Made by a program: the position numbers and the translations under genes
The notes under the pieces: model-generated
What the model was told of the DNA's origin: nothing
Seen by the model: only the letters and a program-made list of their open reading frames with translations
Database searches by the model: none
Source: Collybia mongolica
Lineage: Eukaryota; Basidiomycota; Agaricomycetes; Agaricales; Clitocybaceae
DNA length: 64,000 nt
Direction of reading: 5' to 3'
NCBI GenBank assembly: GCA_013420905.1
Contig: JAAXNY010000006.1
Location: 620,001 to 684,000 of the forward strand
Shown: one piece after another, positions 23,395 through 35,167 of the stretch
Layout of the letters: each line of letters begins with the position of its first letter
Numbering within the stretch: the stretch's first letter is position 1

Positions 23395-26257
23395 CACTGT
23401 GCACCTGGTGGGGGAGGTTTTTCCCCCACTTAATGGATGAAAGCAGCATTTCCTAAGTTTAGTGGATGAATCTAAAGGGTATGAAATTGGGATGAAACTT
23501 CATCCCAGATATTTCATCCCTTGAGAGGATGAATTTCTGCTCTTATAATTTCAGAAATTTTCATCCCTTAGTGGTGTGAACTTTCATCCCATTAGAGGTG
23601 AATTATATGGGACAATTTTAATCCAGTGAAAAAGAGGGGAATTTCATCCTATAATGGGTGGGTTTTATTAGATCATTTTAATCTATTAGAGAGTGAACTT
23701 TCATCCCATAAAAGGTGGAATATGTGGGATGATTTAAGTTCAGCATAGAAGGTATTTCATCCCACAAATAGTGGGTTTATGGGATGACTTTACTGCCTTA
23801 GACTTGGGTGGAGTGGGCCAACACACTGTGTGGCAGGTACTTGTTCTTTATTTCTTTTCTTAGGAGAAATAAGTCCATTCCACAGTCAGGAAGTTGTAAA
23901 TGACTAGAAACAACATAGGTGATAGTTTATGGAGGTCATGTGACCATGGGAAAATGTTACAAAGTAAACAAGCAATGCCTGTGCACAAAACCCAATGCCA
24001 TAGCTTGCCTGGCTATGGAGAAAACACAAAAACCATCAGAACTAACTTTTTCCCAGGATCATGGACACTAAATAAGCATTCAGATTGTTGTCATGTATTT
24101 GGTATACTTATGTGGTGGGATAGATCATGTGACATGTGACAATAAATAGAGAAATCAATCCTCTTTGTATTTCAGGTAAATATAGTAGTAGTTGTTGATT
24201 ATTCCAATGTTTAGCATGATTTCCCACAAGGGTTATGTTTGGTCAGGGTCATTGTTATTATAAAATGTTTATCCACCCCTGGCATAACACACAGACCTTC
24301 AAAACTAGCTGAATCTGGACATTTCTAATATTTCGCTCAAAATAGACCGTGGGAAAAATGTGCTCAACAAGGAAATTGTAGAGCCATGTTTGTACATTCC
24401 AAACATATAAAAACAAAGTTAATAGCTTTACTGGTTATGGAGAAAATCACAAAATAAATTTTGAAACACAACACTTTGAAATATTAGATATGCATAATTT
24501 TGATGGCATCATCAAAAGCATTATGTAAGCATCCCAAATACATGCAAATTATGTCACAATACTTTGTATTTGTGGAGAAATGCTGTAAAAAGCCATAAGA
24601 GAAGAAAAATCCCATTATGGAATTATTTTCCCGCAGTGTTGAAATATGAATCAATGAATGAATCACCTTTTTGCCCGAAAACTGGGTTGATAAAGAACTC
24701 GTAACATAATGATCCTCCCTGCAACTGTTCAAACATGGTGGGTGCACATATTTCAGCCTCCTATTAATAATGAATAGTATACAATTTGAATAAATAAATA
24801 AAAATATTTGTCAGCATCCTCAGATTTGATCACATGGCTTTGTTGACCGAGATGCCCGACGGCGGAACATTCCGAGCTATATAATGCGTTGGCAGCTGCT
24901 TTCACACGCTTTCCTTCTTGCTCTCGTACCACCACCATTGCCCATTGCTGCCTCCCATCCTCCCCCTCGTAGTAAACACTCTTCATTGATAGATTACAAT
25001 TAGTATAATGTTAGATTACAATTACTATCATAATACTTGTAGTAGTCATTTGAATTCCAATACAAACTATAAGGCTTCGTTAAGAATATTAATAAATGCT
25101 AATAATAATCCTACAGGAAACCTAAGGATGTCATTGGTATGCAGGACAAGACCATGCCCGACAATGTCCTCAACATGGTACACCACTTTGTTGACCTCAC
25201 AGTGCAGGTGGACAATGAGGGGGTCTCAGTATGTCTGTCTATCCAATCTAATCCAAAGCACATTAACATTGACCCGTTTTACAGATGACTTCATTACAAT
25301 GAGGTCAACAAGGACAATAGGCAGTCTGGCAGTGCACAAACGAAGACCAACAACTTCCACCCATTACTTAATTTTTTTTTATCTTTATTATACTAATCTG
25401 ACCAGCCGAACTCACGCCCACTGTGTGGCATTGTTGGAAATGGGTTCTGTCTCCAGACGCAGCTTCAGGATGACAAGGATTTATATAGGGCAATTTGGGT
25501 AAGTTTTCTCATTACTAACCTCAATACATGATTCTAACAAATCACAGTGTTGCGTTTGCAGTCTGGTTGGTAATGCTGGTGATCAGGAACTTTGGAATGA
25601 GGGATATGAATCAGAGGTATACTAGTTGATAGAGCATTCAAATTACAATACCTTAGATCTTATGGATGTTAAACCTTAACTGTACAAAATGAACAAAGTG
25701 TGTTTATTGATAACAGGGAAGAAATAATGAATTCAAATTTAAGTGACGTAAATGGCATGGAATTAATCCCCACAAAGGCTATTATTCTCACCTGTGATGG
25801 TATGAAATCCATCCCTACAAAGGCTATTATTTTCACCTATCATGGTATGAAATTCATCCCATAGCCTCAAAAATTTGCAGTAATGTTACCCCAAAAAACA
25901 TTGCCATTCTCACCCATCAAGGTAGTAGATTAATCCCATATTGATAGGAATTACCTCCCACAATGGTTATTTTTTCCACCTATGGTGAAATGAAATTCAT
26001 CCCATAGCCTCGAGAATCAGGGGGTATGAATACGGACAAATTTCGCATGAAATTCATCCACTAAATTATACCTTAAGGGGGGGTTTTCCATCCATTTTTC
26101 CCCCCACAGGGGGTGTGTTTTCAAACATCTTCAAGATGAAATTCATTACATTTTAGGATTGTTAAGTGAATGAATTTCATATTTTTAATGTATTATTTCT
26201 ATTATTTAAGAGGATGAAACACAGGGTTGAATTTCATCTATTCTCAGTTTCACAGTG
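23395..26257. mobile_element. CACTA-like element with subterminal repeats
   Basis: The left end reads CACTGTG and the right end CACAGTG, a 7-bp inverted match. Both are flanked by the same trinucleotide CAT (23392-23394 and 26258-26260). A 3-bp target duplication and CACT ends are hallmarks of the CACTA (EnSpm) superfamily. Near both ends a motif like TGAAATTCATCCC recurs many times in both orientations (about 23440-23790 and 25770-26240), as in subterminal transposase-binding arrays. The inverted ends are short and no transposase is readable, so this is a non-autonomous candidate. It sits in what appears to be the LTR of the neighbouring chromovirus. Confidence 0.4.
24753..25620. other. CpG-retaining segment, possible captured gene piece
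   Basis: Unlike its surroundings this stretch keeps many CG dinucleotides (near 24850-24930 and 25380-25470). It has open frames on both strands, a 78-codon one on minus (24753-24986) and a 164-codon one on plus (25008-25502). A block near 25470-25510 ends in a good GTAAGT donor. I recognise no protein family. It may be cargo of the CACTA-like element or a decayed transposase. Confidence 0.25.
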
Positions 26258-26260
26258 CAT

Positions 26261-26980
26261 GCAGTGATGGTCTCTGATCAGTGATAGCAATGTCAGCATG
26301 GATGGCAACTCCCTTACATTACCCCCCCTCTAGGCTGAGTGTCCTTGTGAATGGGTTGGAAGGGTATATGGCCAAATCAGGCATGGTTGACAGGTCGCAG
26401 GGCCCTCAGGTTCTCTTGATGAAAGCATGCAATGAGGTCATTGCATTGGAGGTTGTCAGCCTTCTCCCAGGAATTGTGTTTGTACCCATAGCCTTTCCAG
26501 GTAATGAGGTATTGTAACTTGTTCCAGAAGAACCAACCGTCCATGATTCTTAAGCTTTGTACTCTTCTTCACCATCAATCATGGTCAGTTCAGGTACCAT
26601 ATTAGGTTGTTGGCTAGGAATTGGATTGCGTGGGGCAGGTAGCAGCTTGAAAACATGGAAGGTGGGATGAATATGCAACATTCCAAATGGGAGCTTGAGG
26701 CAATGGGTATGTGTCCCAATGTGAGCAGTGATCTTGTACAGACCAAGATACTAATGTGCCAGCTTTTGTGTTGGCCATGTCTTTGTAATATCATGCAAGT
26801 TGAGGTACATCATGTCACCAACTTCATACTTGGGTGTAGGACAACAATGACAGTTGTAGTACTGGGCCATATTGTCTTTTGCTTTTGCCAGTGTGGCACA
26901 CATTTTGTCCAGTGTCATCTTCATGTGTTCATGGAATTTGTTGATGGTCTCAATGTGTGAGGGAGCAGCATGCAGTTCAA
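26261..26980 (-). mobile_element. Ty3/Gypsy chromovirus, 3' end of pol plus LTR start
   Basis: Read on the minus strand, 26960-26640 encodes an integrase C-terminal GPY/F-type module with blocks such as YEVGDMMYLNL and LPFGMLHIHPTFHVFKLLP. After a frame change it continues as a chromodomain (about 26560-26430; LQYLITWKGYGYKHNSWE) ending at a stop at 26377-26379. A purine tract (26322-26330 on minus) follows, and directly after it TGTAAGGGAG could start the 3' LTR at 26318. The LTR is broken after about 58 bp by the CACTA-like element. Stops and frameshifts mark it as dead. Domain order integrase-chromodomain-PPT fits fungal chromoviruses. Confidence 0.65.
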
Positions 26981-27008
26981 AGAGGTCTTTACACTAAGCC
27001 ACATAACC

Positions 27009-28234
27009 CATGCGGACTCCGTGTGGACACACAGACTCATTTGGCAGGACACTCAGCCAGATGACAATCCACGTCCATGCTGAGTCTGCATCAATCTGCA
27101 TAAAATTACACAGACACACAGACAAGCACAGACAGACAACATGTAGAGTCCGTGCAGCTGACCATGACTAATAATATTACTAATCAGATTATTAATATAA
27201 TTTTTATACTATTTGTTATTAAGAACATAACATAATGGCACTGAAAAACTTGCATCCAACTGGATTCAAACACACACAAGGATGAGCATTATGTAATATT
27301 TTTTGCATTCATAACCATTGGGCAAGACAGGCATTCATAGCTAGAAGGTAAGCCGGCCTGAAGTCCACATCTTTAAATCACTTGACAAAGCACATGCCAC
27401 AGTCACATTACTGTTGCCACATCTTTGTTGGTTCTCTTCAACCATATCAATGACACCCACCAAACTGGCAACACCAACACCAACACAACCACAATGCCAA
27501 CACCAATGCACCCAACACACCCAACACATCCAATGCACTCAATGCCAACAAATGCCAACAAATGCCAAAACAATGTGGGGTGAGGGGTGAAAATGGACCT
27601 GGAATGAGGGGATGACAAGGAAAGGGCACCCTGAGGGGCAGATTGAGGTGAGTCCCACATTGCCACTCACCTATGCACTCACCATGCAGTGCATCCCCCC
27701 CCACTTCAGGAACCTGAGACAAGAAGGATATGGCTGCCAATGCCCAGGGTGCTCCAGCACACCTAACTGTGAATGCAGGGCAGGCCTGAGGAAGGCAGCA
27801 ACAGCAATGACAACAACAACAACAAAGACAGCAACAGCAGCAGTAGCAATGGTGCTGACAAGGCCTGCAGCAATGATGGCAACAGCAGCAGCAGTGGCAG
27901 CACCAACAACAGCACAATGATGACAACAACTACAATGAAGACAACCACCACCACCACAAGGACAACAATGATGACAAGAACGGGGACAACAACAAGAAAA
28001 GCGGCCAGTGCTGCTGCCACTGAAACCCAGGCCACTGATGATGCCACAGGGGGGCAGGGGCCCCTGCCTATATTAAATTATATTTTACTATCCATGTACT
28101 ATATTCAGTAATAATATATGTTATTGTCCTATCAATTATGTAGATCATCAGTAAGTAAAAGAATAAGTAAGTAATTTATAATTGAAGAAAGTGAGTCCAT
28201 GCGGATTCTGTGGAGTCCACATGGAGTCCACATG
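27009..28234. mobile_element. inverted-repeat element with simple-sequence interior
   Basis: The 20-mer at 27009-27028 (CATGCGGACTCCGTGTGGAC) occurs inverted at 28215-28234. The two differences are C-to-T and G-to-A at CG sites, so the right arm looks like a deaminated copy. Between them are CAACAC-type and CAR/ACA triplet tracts and no recognisable protein. Related 10-20 bp units continue to the right of the solo LTR (28540-28580). Superfamily unknown. Confidence 0.4.
27779..28030. repeat. degenerate CAG/ACA triplet tract
   Basis: A roughly 250-bp low-complexity run of CAA, CAG and ACA triplets lies here, preceded by an ACCAAC tract at 27455-27560. Open frames through it on both strands are poly-Ser/Thr/Asn or poly-Cys/Val and reflect composition, not genes. 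Confidence 0.65.
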
Positions 28235-28235
28235 G

Positions 28236-28535
28236 TGTTAGAATGAGCAGAAGAGAGTGAGCAAACAAAAGCTATCGCCTGTCTCTACTGTTGGAGCTAA
28301 ATGTCCTCAAGTAGTCCAAAGATCTGTGTATTTGTGTTGTTGTGACTGAGGTATCAGCTCGGTCAGATAAGCAGCTATATACAAGACAATATGTAGATAA
28401 CTAAGATCTAATGTGTAAATCTTAGTAAGGAATTGGTAATACATCAGTAAGCATAGTATCTAAATATAATGTCAAATCAGATGACAGATATGATGTCAGC
28501 AGGTATGACCAAATCAGACATGACCAAATCTAACA
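28236..28535. mobile_element. solo LTR, 300 bp
   Basis: Begins TGTTAG and ends CTAACA, perfect inverted ends of an LTR. The flanking pentamers are CATGG (28231-28235) and TATGG (28536-28540), equal but for one C-to-T change. No internal retroelement sequence is present, so it fits a solo LTR left by recombination. Confidence 0.55.
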
Positions 28536-31500
28536 TATGGAGTCCATGTGGAGTCCGCACAGACTTTTGCAGTCCGCAAGGACATGTGGGGGACTGTAAA
28601 GTACAGCCATTTCCTTGCCTCACTAACAAAACTACACTCACACTTACCAGACACCAGATACAAATACTTCCCTACTGCCAATGAACCCTGGACCTGGACA
28701 CCAGCAAACCATTCAGAGACCCACAATAACAACCAGGATGCAACCTGACAGCAATATGAACACAGAGTGGGTGAAGGAAGAGTGCAAGAAAAGAGCCAAG
28801 GGGAGAAGAGGAAGAGGACACTTAGCAGGGGAGGAATAGGGAGAAGGAGGTGGCAAAGAGAACAAAGGAATGACAGAGACTCAAGAAGAGGAGGAAGACA
28901 ATGAGGGATGGCAGATGGTGGGACCACAGGGTAAATATGTTAACAAGGCAGCCCCAAATATGGGGAAGGAGGGACGGAAGCAGAGAACAACATTTACAGG
29001 AGCAAAAACAGCCTGAGATGCAGGGGAAGCAGCAAAGAAAGTACAAGCAAATCTCAGCCAATTTCTCTCAACCACAGTGAAGCCCACACAACAGAGGGAA
29101 CAACCACCACACACAACACCTGTAAATGCACCACCACCACCATGATCTTGGGTGGATGACAACAACAATGAGAATATTGAAGACAAACAACCAACACAAG
29201 TTCAGTAGTACTGAGCATGCAGCACATCCACACCAGCACACCCAACCATGCAAAATGAATGGAACACCTGAACCTCAACTACAACCAATGAACAGACAAC
29301 TAAAGATATGGCAACAAAACATCAACTGATCCCTTGATGGACAACTACATCTCCTCAACATGATAAAAAGCCATGACTACAACATATGCCTGATACAATG
29401 ACCTCACATTGACTTCAATGGTCAAACATGCACCAACCCACACTGGAACATAGTATACCCAACTGACCACAAAGCAAACACCAGAGCCACACACTCAATT
29501 ATACTGGTAAATTCTAATCTTACTACAGATTCATGGATGAAGATACCTTTGCCTCACAAGACATCACTGGGATCCACTCCATGGGGATTTTGGTACCCTC
29601 CATATAATAAATATATACAATGACTGCAACCACAATGCAAGCCTCACCCACCTAGCAAACTACATGCAAGACCCAACCCACCAACAAACCTGACAAGGAC
29701 CAATACAGACCATGTGGATGGGAGACTTCAACTGACACAGTCCCCTCTGGGATGAACCTCAAAACAACCATCTATTCTCATGAAGAAATGTCAACCTAGT
29801 ACAATCCCTCATTGAAATGCTTGGCTGCCACAATATGAAGATGGCTCTCCCACCTGAAAAACCTACCCTATGAGCAAACAACTCAGGTAACCACACAAGA
29901 GTATACAATGTTTTCTGCTCAGAAGACCTACTTGATGATGTACTGATCTGTAAGATAGATGAATATAACATGCCAATCTGAATGGACCACTTCCCAATTA
30001 TAACAACCCTAGACATACCCATAGATACAAAAGAATGGACACCAAAACTAAACTACTGGCAAGCAGACTGGGCAGAATTCATAAAAACACTAACAAAAAG
30101 TATAGACAGACTACCAGAACCAGAGGAAATTGGGGACATACCAACATTTGACCTCAGATTCATGGCGCTTAACCAAGCAATACAAGATGCAATGGAGCAA
30201 CATGTCCCCAAAACAAGACCATGCCCATACTCAAAACAATGGTGGAACACTGATCTAACAACAGTACAAAAAAAACACAATGACTGGGAGCAAAATCCAA
30301 ATGCAACACTCACAACCAAGAACACCCAATACATGGACAATATTGCAGAAAACAAAACAATTTCTCCAAAGCAATCCAAACAGCAAAGATAGAACACTGG
30401 GTAGCCTGGCTCAAAGGGCTTGACAAAACAAGCATATGAACAGCAAGTCACCTGGTGGCCTGACCAGCTACAGATGCAGGACAATCCAGAGTCCCAACAC
30501 TACAAGTAAAAGACCCAGTTACAAAAAGAGTCATAAGAGAAGCAGGGGACAATGAAAGCAAAAGTAAACTCTTCTTTGAAACTTTCTTTCCCCCAAAACC
30601 AGCCACATTGTCAGTCCCCCCCAACCCCTGATACCTGTTGCCAAAATGGGCCTTCACAAACATCACTAATGAACAGATAGACTGTGCAATTTGAAAGATG
30701 AAACCCTACAAAGCCACACAATCAGGCACCATACCAAATTGTGTATTCACTCATGCACACAACATCCTTGTCCCACACCTAGGCCCACACCTAGGCCCAC
30801 TCTTCTGAGCCACACACACACTCAAACATTACCCAAATGACTGGGTTATCACAGAAACCCTAGTCCTAAAGAAACCAGGGAAAACAGACTACACAATGCC
30901 AACAGCATGGCAGCCCATTGTTCTATCAGACAGACTAGCCTGCCTCATGAACATGTGCATGGCAGAGGACATATCAGAAATGTGCAAGATACACAACATC
31001 TTACCAGCTAACCATTTCAGAGCCAGACCAGGACAAACCACAACGGACTCCATACACTTACTAACAAAAACAGTTAAGGACACATGGCAAAAGAAGAAAG
31101 TCACCTCAGCCCTATTTCTAGATGTCAAAGGAGCTTTCCCAAGTGTAGCAATAGACCACCTCTTACACAACATGTGACAAAGGGGATTACCCCCAGAATA
31201 CACAGAATGGATGGAATGAAGACTGGGAAGCCAATGAACATCCCTCACCTTTGATGACCACATATCACCACAATTTGCAATTGACAATGGGCTAGATCAA
31301 GGCAACCCATTCTTGGGAATATGCTACCTAATATACAATGCTGACCTACTAAAAATCCCAGTACTAAAATGCAGAGAATGGATCTTATTATTTGTCAATG
31401 ATGCTGTCATTATTGTCACAGGAATAGACTTCATGGAAATGCACCAAAAAATTGAAAGACATCATAGGATGATCCAATGGTATCCTTGCATGGGCAAAGA

Positions 31501-31869
31501 AACACAACTGCAAATTTGGAATTGACAAATTCCAACTTCTTGACATGGCAAAAAAGCATGTACCTCACCAATTCATCTGAAACAGAAGAATACCAATGCC
31601 CCAAACAGCACTAGCCCTGAACATAGAAGGAAAACCATACAGAATCCCATCAAAAGACAAAGCCAAATTCCTAGGCATCATAGTTGGCCACAACCTAATG
31701 TGGAAGGGACAGGGAGCTACTGCACTAGCCAAAGGACAGGACTGGATGGTACAGTTTGGACAGCTATCAAGAGTGTTGAAAGGAATCACAGCTAAGTACA
31801 TATGGAAACTCTATCTATCTATCTATAGCAGTTCCCCACATGCTATACATAGCAGACATCTTCCTCACC

Positions 31870-32361
31870 TGTTACAGCTGTTTAGGCCTTATCCTCTAGA
31901 TCAATCTGGTTTATTGTTCATTTGTCTCAAGACTGTTGACTCTATAAGTCCAACATCTAATGACTCCCACTAGAGGGCTAAGTCAGATTGTTTGTTCAAT
32001 GATACACTACTCCCTTCATAAGGCAAGTAAGATTGAGTTTGCATCAAGGAGTCAAGAATAGATGAATAAGGTGAATTCAGCTAGGTCAAGCTAAAGAACT
32101 AACTAAGCTAGAATATCCCTATACATATATATATGTAGGAGTCTGATAAGCATAGATAAGTGTGGTTTATGCTATTGGTTGTATAGATAAGAGGGATTAG
32201 TGCTATTGGTTATATAGATAAAGAGGATGAGTAAGCATGGGAAATAGAATACATATATGGGTTTTAGAGATAAGAGTCAGCCAATGTTAGTAAGCATATG
32301 TAATCAGTAGTATGTAAGGAGAAAAGAGTGAAGAGAACACATGAATAGGGAATTTGTAACA
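31870..32361. mobile_element. solo LTR, 492 bp, in the LINE
   Basis: Begins TGTTAC and ends GTAACA. It is flanked on both sides by TCACC (31865-31869 and 32362-32366), a perfect 5-bp target duplication. Removing the LTR and one TCACC rejoins the LINE reading frame across the site. No internal genes remain. It belongs to a different LTR family from the one at 28236. Confidence 0.85.
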
Positions 32362-33559
32362 TCACCCATAGTGCAATGTGAAAAGCAGGCCCAATGCATG
32401 CTGAAGTGGAAGAGTGATAATCAACAGACTAGCCACAATCCAAAGGAGAGCCACACTGATGGTAACAGGAGACATGTGCACAACCCCAACAGAAATACTA
32501 GATGCATTATCCAACCTCCTACCTTTTCACCTCCTTGTTGAACAATACTGACAACAAGCTGCACTCCATCTAGCCACCCTACCAAAAACCCACCCATTAC
32601 ACAAGCCAATGCAGGATGCAACCAAACCCACAAAAACCCATTGCACACTGCTACACAACCTCATGACCACATACAAACTAAACCCAAAGAAGACAGAAAA
32701 AATTGAACCAGCACAATACAACACCAAGTGGAAACCCACTGTAAAGATCAAAATAGCAGATCCAAAAGAGAAAGCAGCCAAAGATGAGAGGAATGACAGA
32801 ACAGAACTAAAAGTATATACTGATGGATCTGGGATAGAAGGGAAAATAGGAGCTGCAGCTGTTCTATACTGGAGAGGAGAGAGAAAAGCAACACTAAGGT
32901 ACAAACTGGGAACAGCAGCATTCCACACAGTATATGAAGGGGAATGCATTGGAGCTTTCATGGCCCTCAAACCCATATCCCAAAGACAGCATGTATGCAA
33001 TGTAACCATATGCATTGACAACCAGGCAACAATCTCAGCCACCACCTCATCATGCCCAACAGCAGGACACCACATTATAGACACATTTCACTCTGATCTC
33101 TTAGAACTACTAAACATACATCTACAGTTACATATTACTATTAGATGGACACCAGGACACTAGGGAATCAATGGCAATGAAACAGCAGACAAAGAAGCAA
33201 AGAAGGCAGCAGCAGGGGATTCCTTGAGCACACAGCAGCTACCCAAGCTACTGGTGATGCACCTACCATGGAGCAAATCAGCACTAAAACAGAAATTCAT
33301 GGAAAAGCTCAAAGAAAAGGCAAAAAAGCTATGGGCCATGTCGAAACACTATGACAAACTCAAACACACAGACCCAACACTACCATCAAAAGAATACTGC
33401 AAGCTCATTGCAGACCTACCCCAAAAACATGCAAGTCTAATGACACAGCTGTGCACAGGACACATTCCACTAGTGACATGCCTGCACCACATCAAAAAAG
33501 CAGACTCACCACAATACCCATGCTGTTACCAGCAAAACAAAACCATCCACCACTATATA

Positions 33560-35167
33560 CAGTGGCTCAAAAAACTGCCCCAATGTTTGTACATTTTTGA
33601 AAGATCAATATGGTATGAAGTGCTGACATAAGCAGGGGACCTGGGGTAATTATGTAAGATACTATGACATCGTGGCTTTCCAATGGACCCTGGATCATGT
33701 GATTTGGATCAATATCCATTAAGCTATAAGCCAAACAAAATGGTTACTTATTGGGGCAGTTTTTTGACCCTTATCTTATTTTCCATTATTCTGGCATTTA
33801 TGATCCAATGCAAGAACATTATGGACTGTGGGAAGAATAAACAATGTCATGTGACTTTATTTGTATCAATTTGACATGTTGGAATTGGTTCAATCATCTT
33901 CTTGACCTCTTACCACCATCATGAAAGCCATTTCTACTGCTCAGCACAATACTGTTGTTTCTCTCCTCAATGAGGGCTATTCTCAGCGTCAAATCAAGGA
34001 GAAAACTGGTCTAGGGAAGGGTACCATCAGTAGGATCAGCAAAGATGTGGATGGAAACAAAGAAAACAACCTTGGTGGCCGCCCCTCCAAGCTGTCTGTT
34101 CATGACAAACAGTCAATTATTTGTCAAATCAAGTCAGGGAAGCTTGATAATGCAGTTCAGGCTACCCAATTCATCAATGGCATCATCCCCAATCCTGTCA
34201 CACCCCAGACAGTCAGAAATGCACTCAAGGAAAATCAATTTTATGCTGCTACAAAGAGGAAAGCTCCTCTTCTCAAACGAGCCCATCGCATCCGGCGTCT
34301 CCAGTTTGCAAAATATCATGAAAGCTGGACTGTGGAGGACTGGAAAAGGGTTCTATGGACAGATGAGACCAAAATCAATAGGATTGGGTCAGATGGAAAG
34401 GTTTATGTCTGGAAACAAAGGGGAGAACCACCATCTGATAGAACAACATCACCTACTGTCAAACATGGAGGAGGAGGAAACCTCATGGTATGGGGTTGTA
34501 TGGGGTGGAATGGAGTGGGAAAGCTCATAGAGGTGCAGGGGAACATGGACAAGGTTCAATACTGTGAAATTTTGGAGAGTGGAGTTCAGGAAAGTTTTGA
34601 GAAGTTGGAAATGGTGGATGGCGAGCGCTACTTTCAGCAAGATAACGACCCCAAACACACATCTGGACTGGCCACACAGTGGTTTGAAGACAACAACATT
34701 CAAGTCCTTGGCTGGCCTGCCCAATCCCCTGACATGAATCCAATAGAACACCTTTGGGAACATCTCAAGCGCCGTCTTAAAGAATATCCGACACCACCCA
34801 AAGGAGTACATGAGTTGTGGGATAGATTGGCTGAAGAGTGGGGTGAAATTCCACCAGAGGTATGCCAAAACCTGATAGAAAGTATGCCCAGGTGGATACA
34901 AGCAGTTATAAAGGCAAAAGGTGGTCATACAAAGTATTAGATAGAAAATTAATAGAGGGTCAAAAAACTGCCCCAATGAGTAATCATTTTGTTTGGCCTA
35001 TAGCTTAATGGGTTTTGATCCAAATCACATGATCCAGGGTCCATTGGAAAGCCACGATGTCATAGTATCTTACATAATTACCCCAGGTCCCCTGCTTATG
35101 TCAGCACTTCATACCATATTGATCTTTCAAAAATGTACAAACATTGGGGCAGTTTTTTGAGCCACTG
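33560..35167 (+). mobile_element. complete Tc1/mariner element
   Basis: A 1608-bp element flanked by TA on both sides (33558-33559, 35168-35169), inserted in the LINE. The terminal inverted repeats are about 210 bp long and differ at only a handful of places. Each carries the outer box CTCAAAAAACTGCCCCAATG and an inverted copy of that box at its inner end, so each arm is itself a palindrome with a long loop, an IR/DR-like layout. It encodes one open transposase. CG dinucleotides persist inside, unlike the host LINE, so it is young. Confidence 0.9.
33921..34940 (+). CDS. Tc1-family DD34E transposase
   Basis: Single exon, 339 aa, the normal length for Tc1 transposases. Residues 1-110 form paired helix-turn-helix DNA-binding modules with a GRPSKLS hook (GRPR-like) between them at about 53-59. 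The catalytic triad is intact: D148 in WTDETK, D241 in QQDNDPKHTS and E276 in SPDMNPIEHLW, with 34 residues between the second Asp and the Glu. It would cut and paste the surrounding element at TA sites in the nucleus. No stop or frameshift is seen and the inverted repeats are nearly identical, so activity is possible. The start is the first ATG after the left inverted repeat. Confidence 0.92.
   Translation: MKAISTAQHNTVVSLLNEGYSQRQIKEKTGLGKGTISRISKDVDGNKENNLGGRPSKLSVHDKQSIICQIKSGKLDNAVQATQFINGIIPNPVTPQTVRNALKENQFYAATKRKAPLLKRAHRIRRLQFAKYHESWTVEDWKRVLWTDETKINRIGSDGKVYVWKQRGEPPSDRTTSPTVKHGGGGNLMVWGCMGWNGVGKLIEVQGNMDKVQYCEILESGVQESFEKLEMVDGERYFQQDNDPKHTSGLATQWFEDNNIQVLGWPAQSPDMNPIEHLWEHLKRRLKEYPTPPKGVHELWDRLAEEWGEIPPEVCQNLIESMPRWIQAVIKAKGGHTKY

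Noticed and set aside
27447..28047. Cys-rich and Val/Leu-rich ORFs of 94-160 codons on minus
   Set aside because: They are translations of CAA/CAG/ACC triplet tracts and have no domain logic.
29700..31240. In-frame TGA codons of the LINE as evidence for a recoded (TGA = Trp) element
   Set aside because: Most TGAs sit where relatives have Arg, which CG-to-TG change of CGA explains, and a catalytic Asp was lost by the same kind of change. Recoding is not needed.
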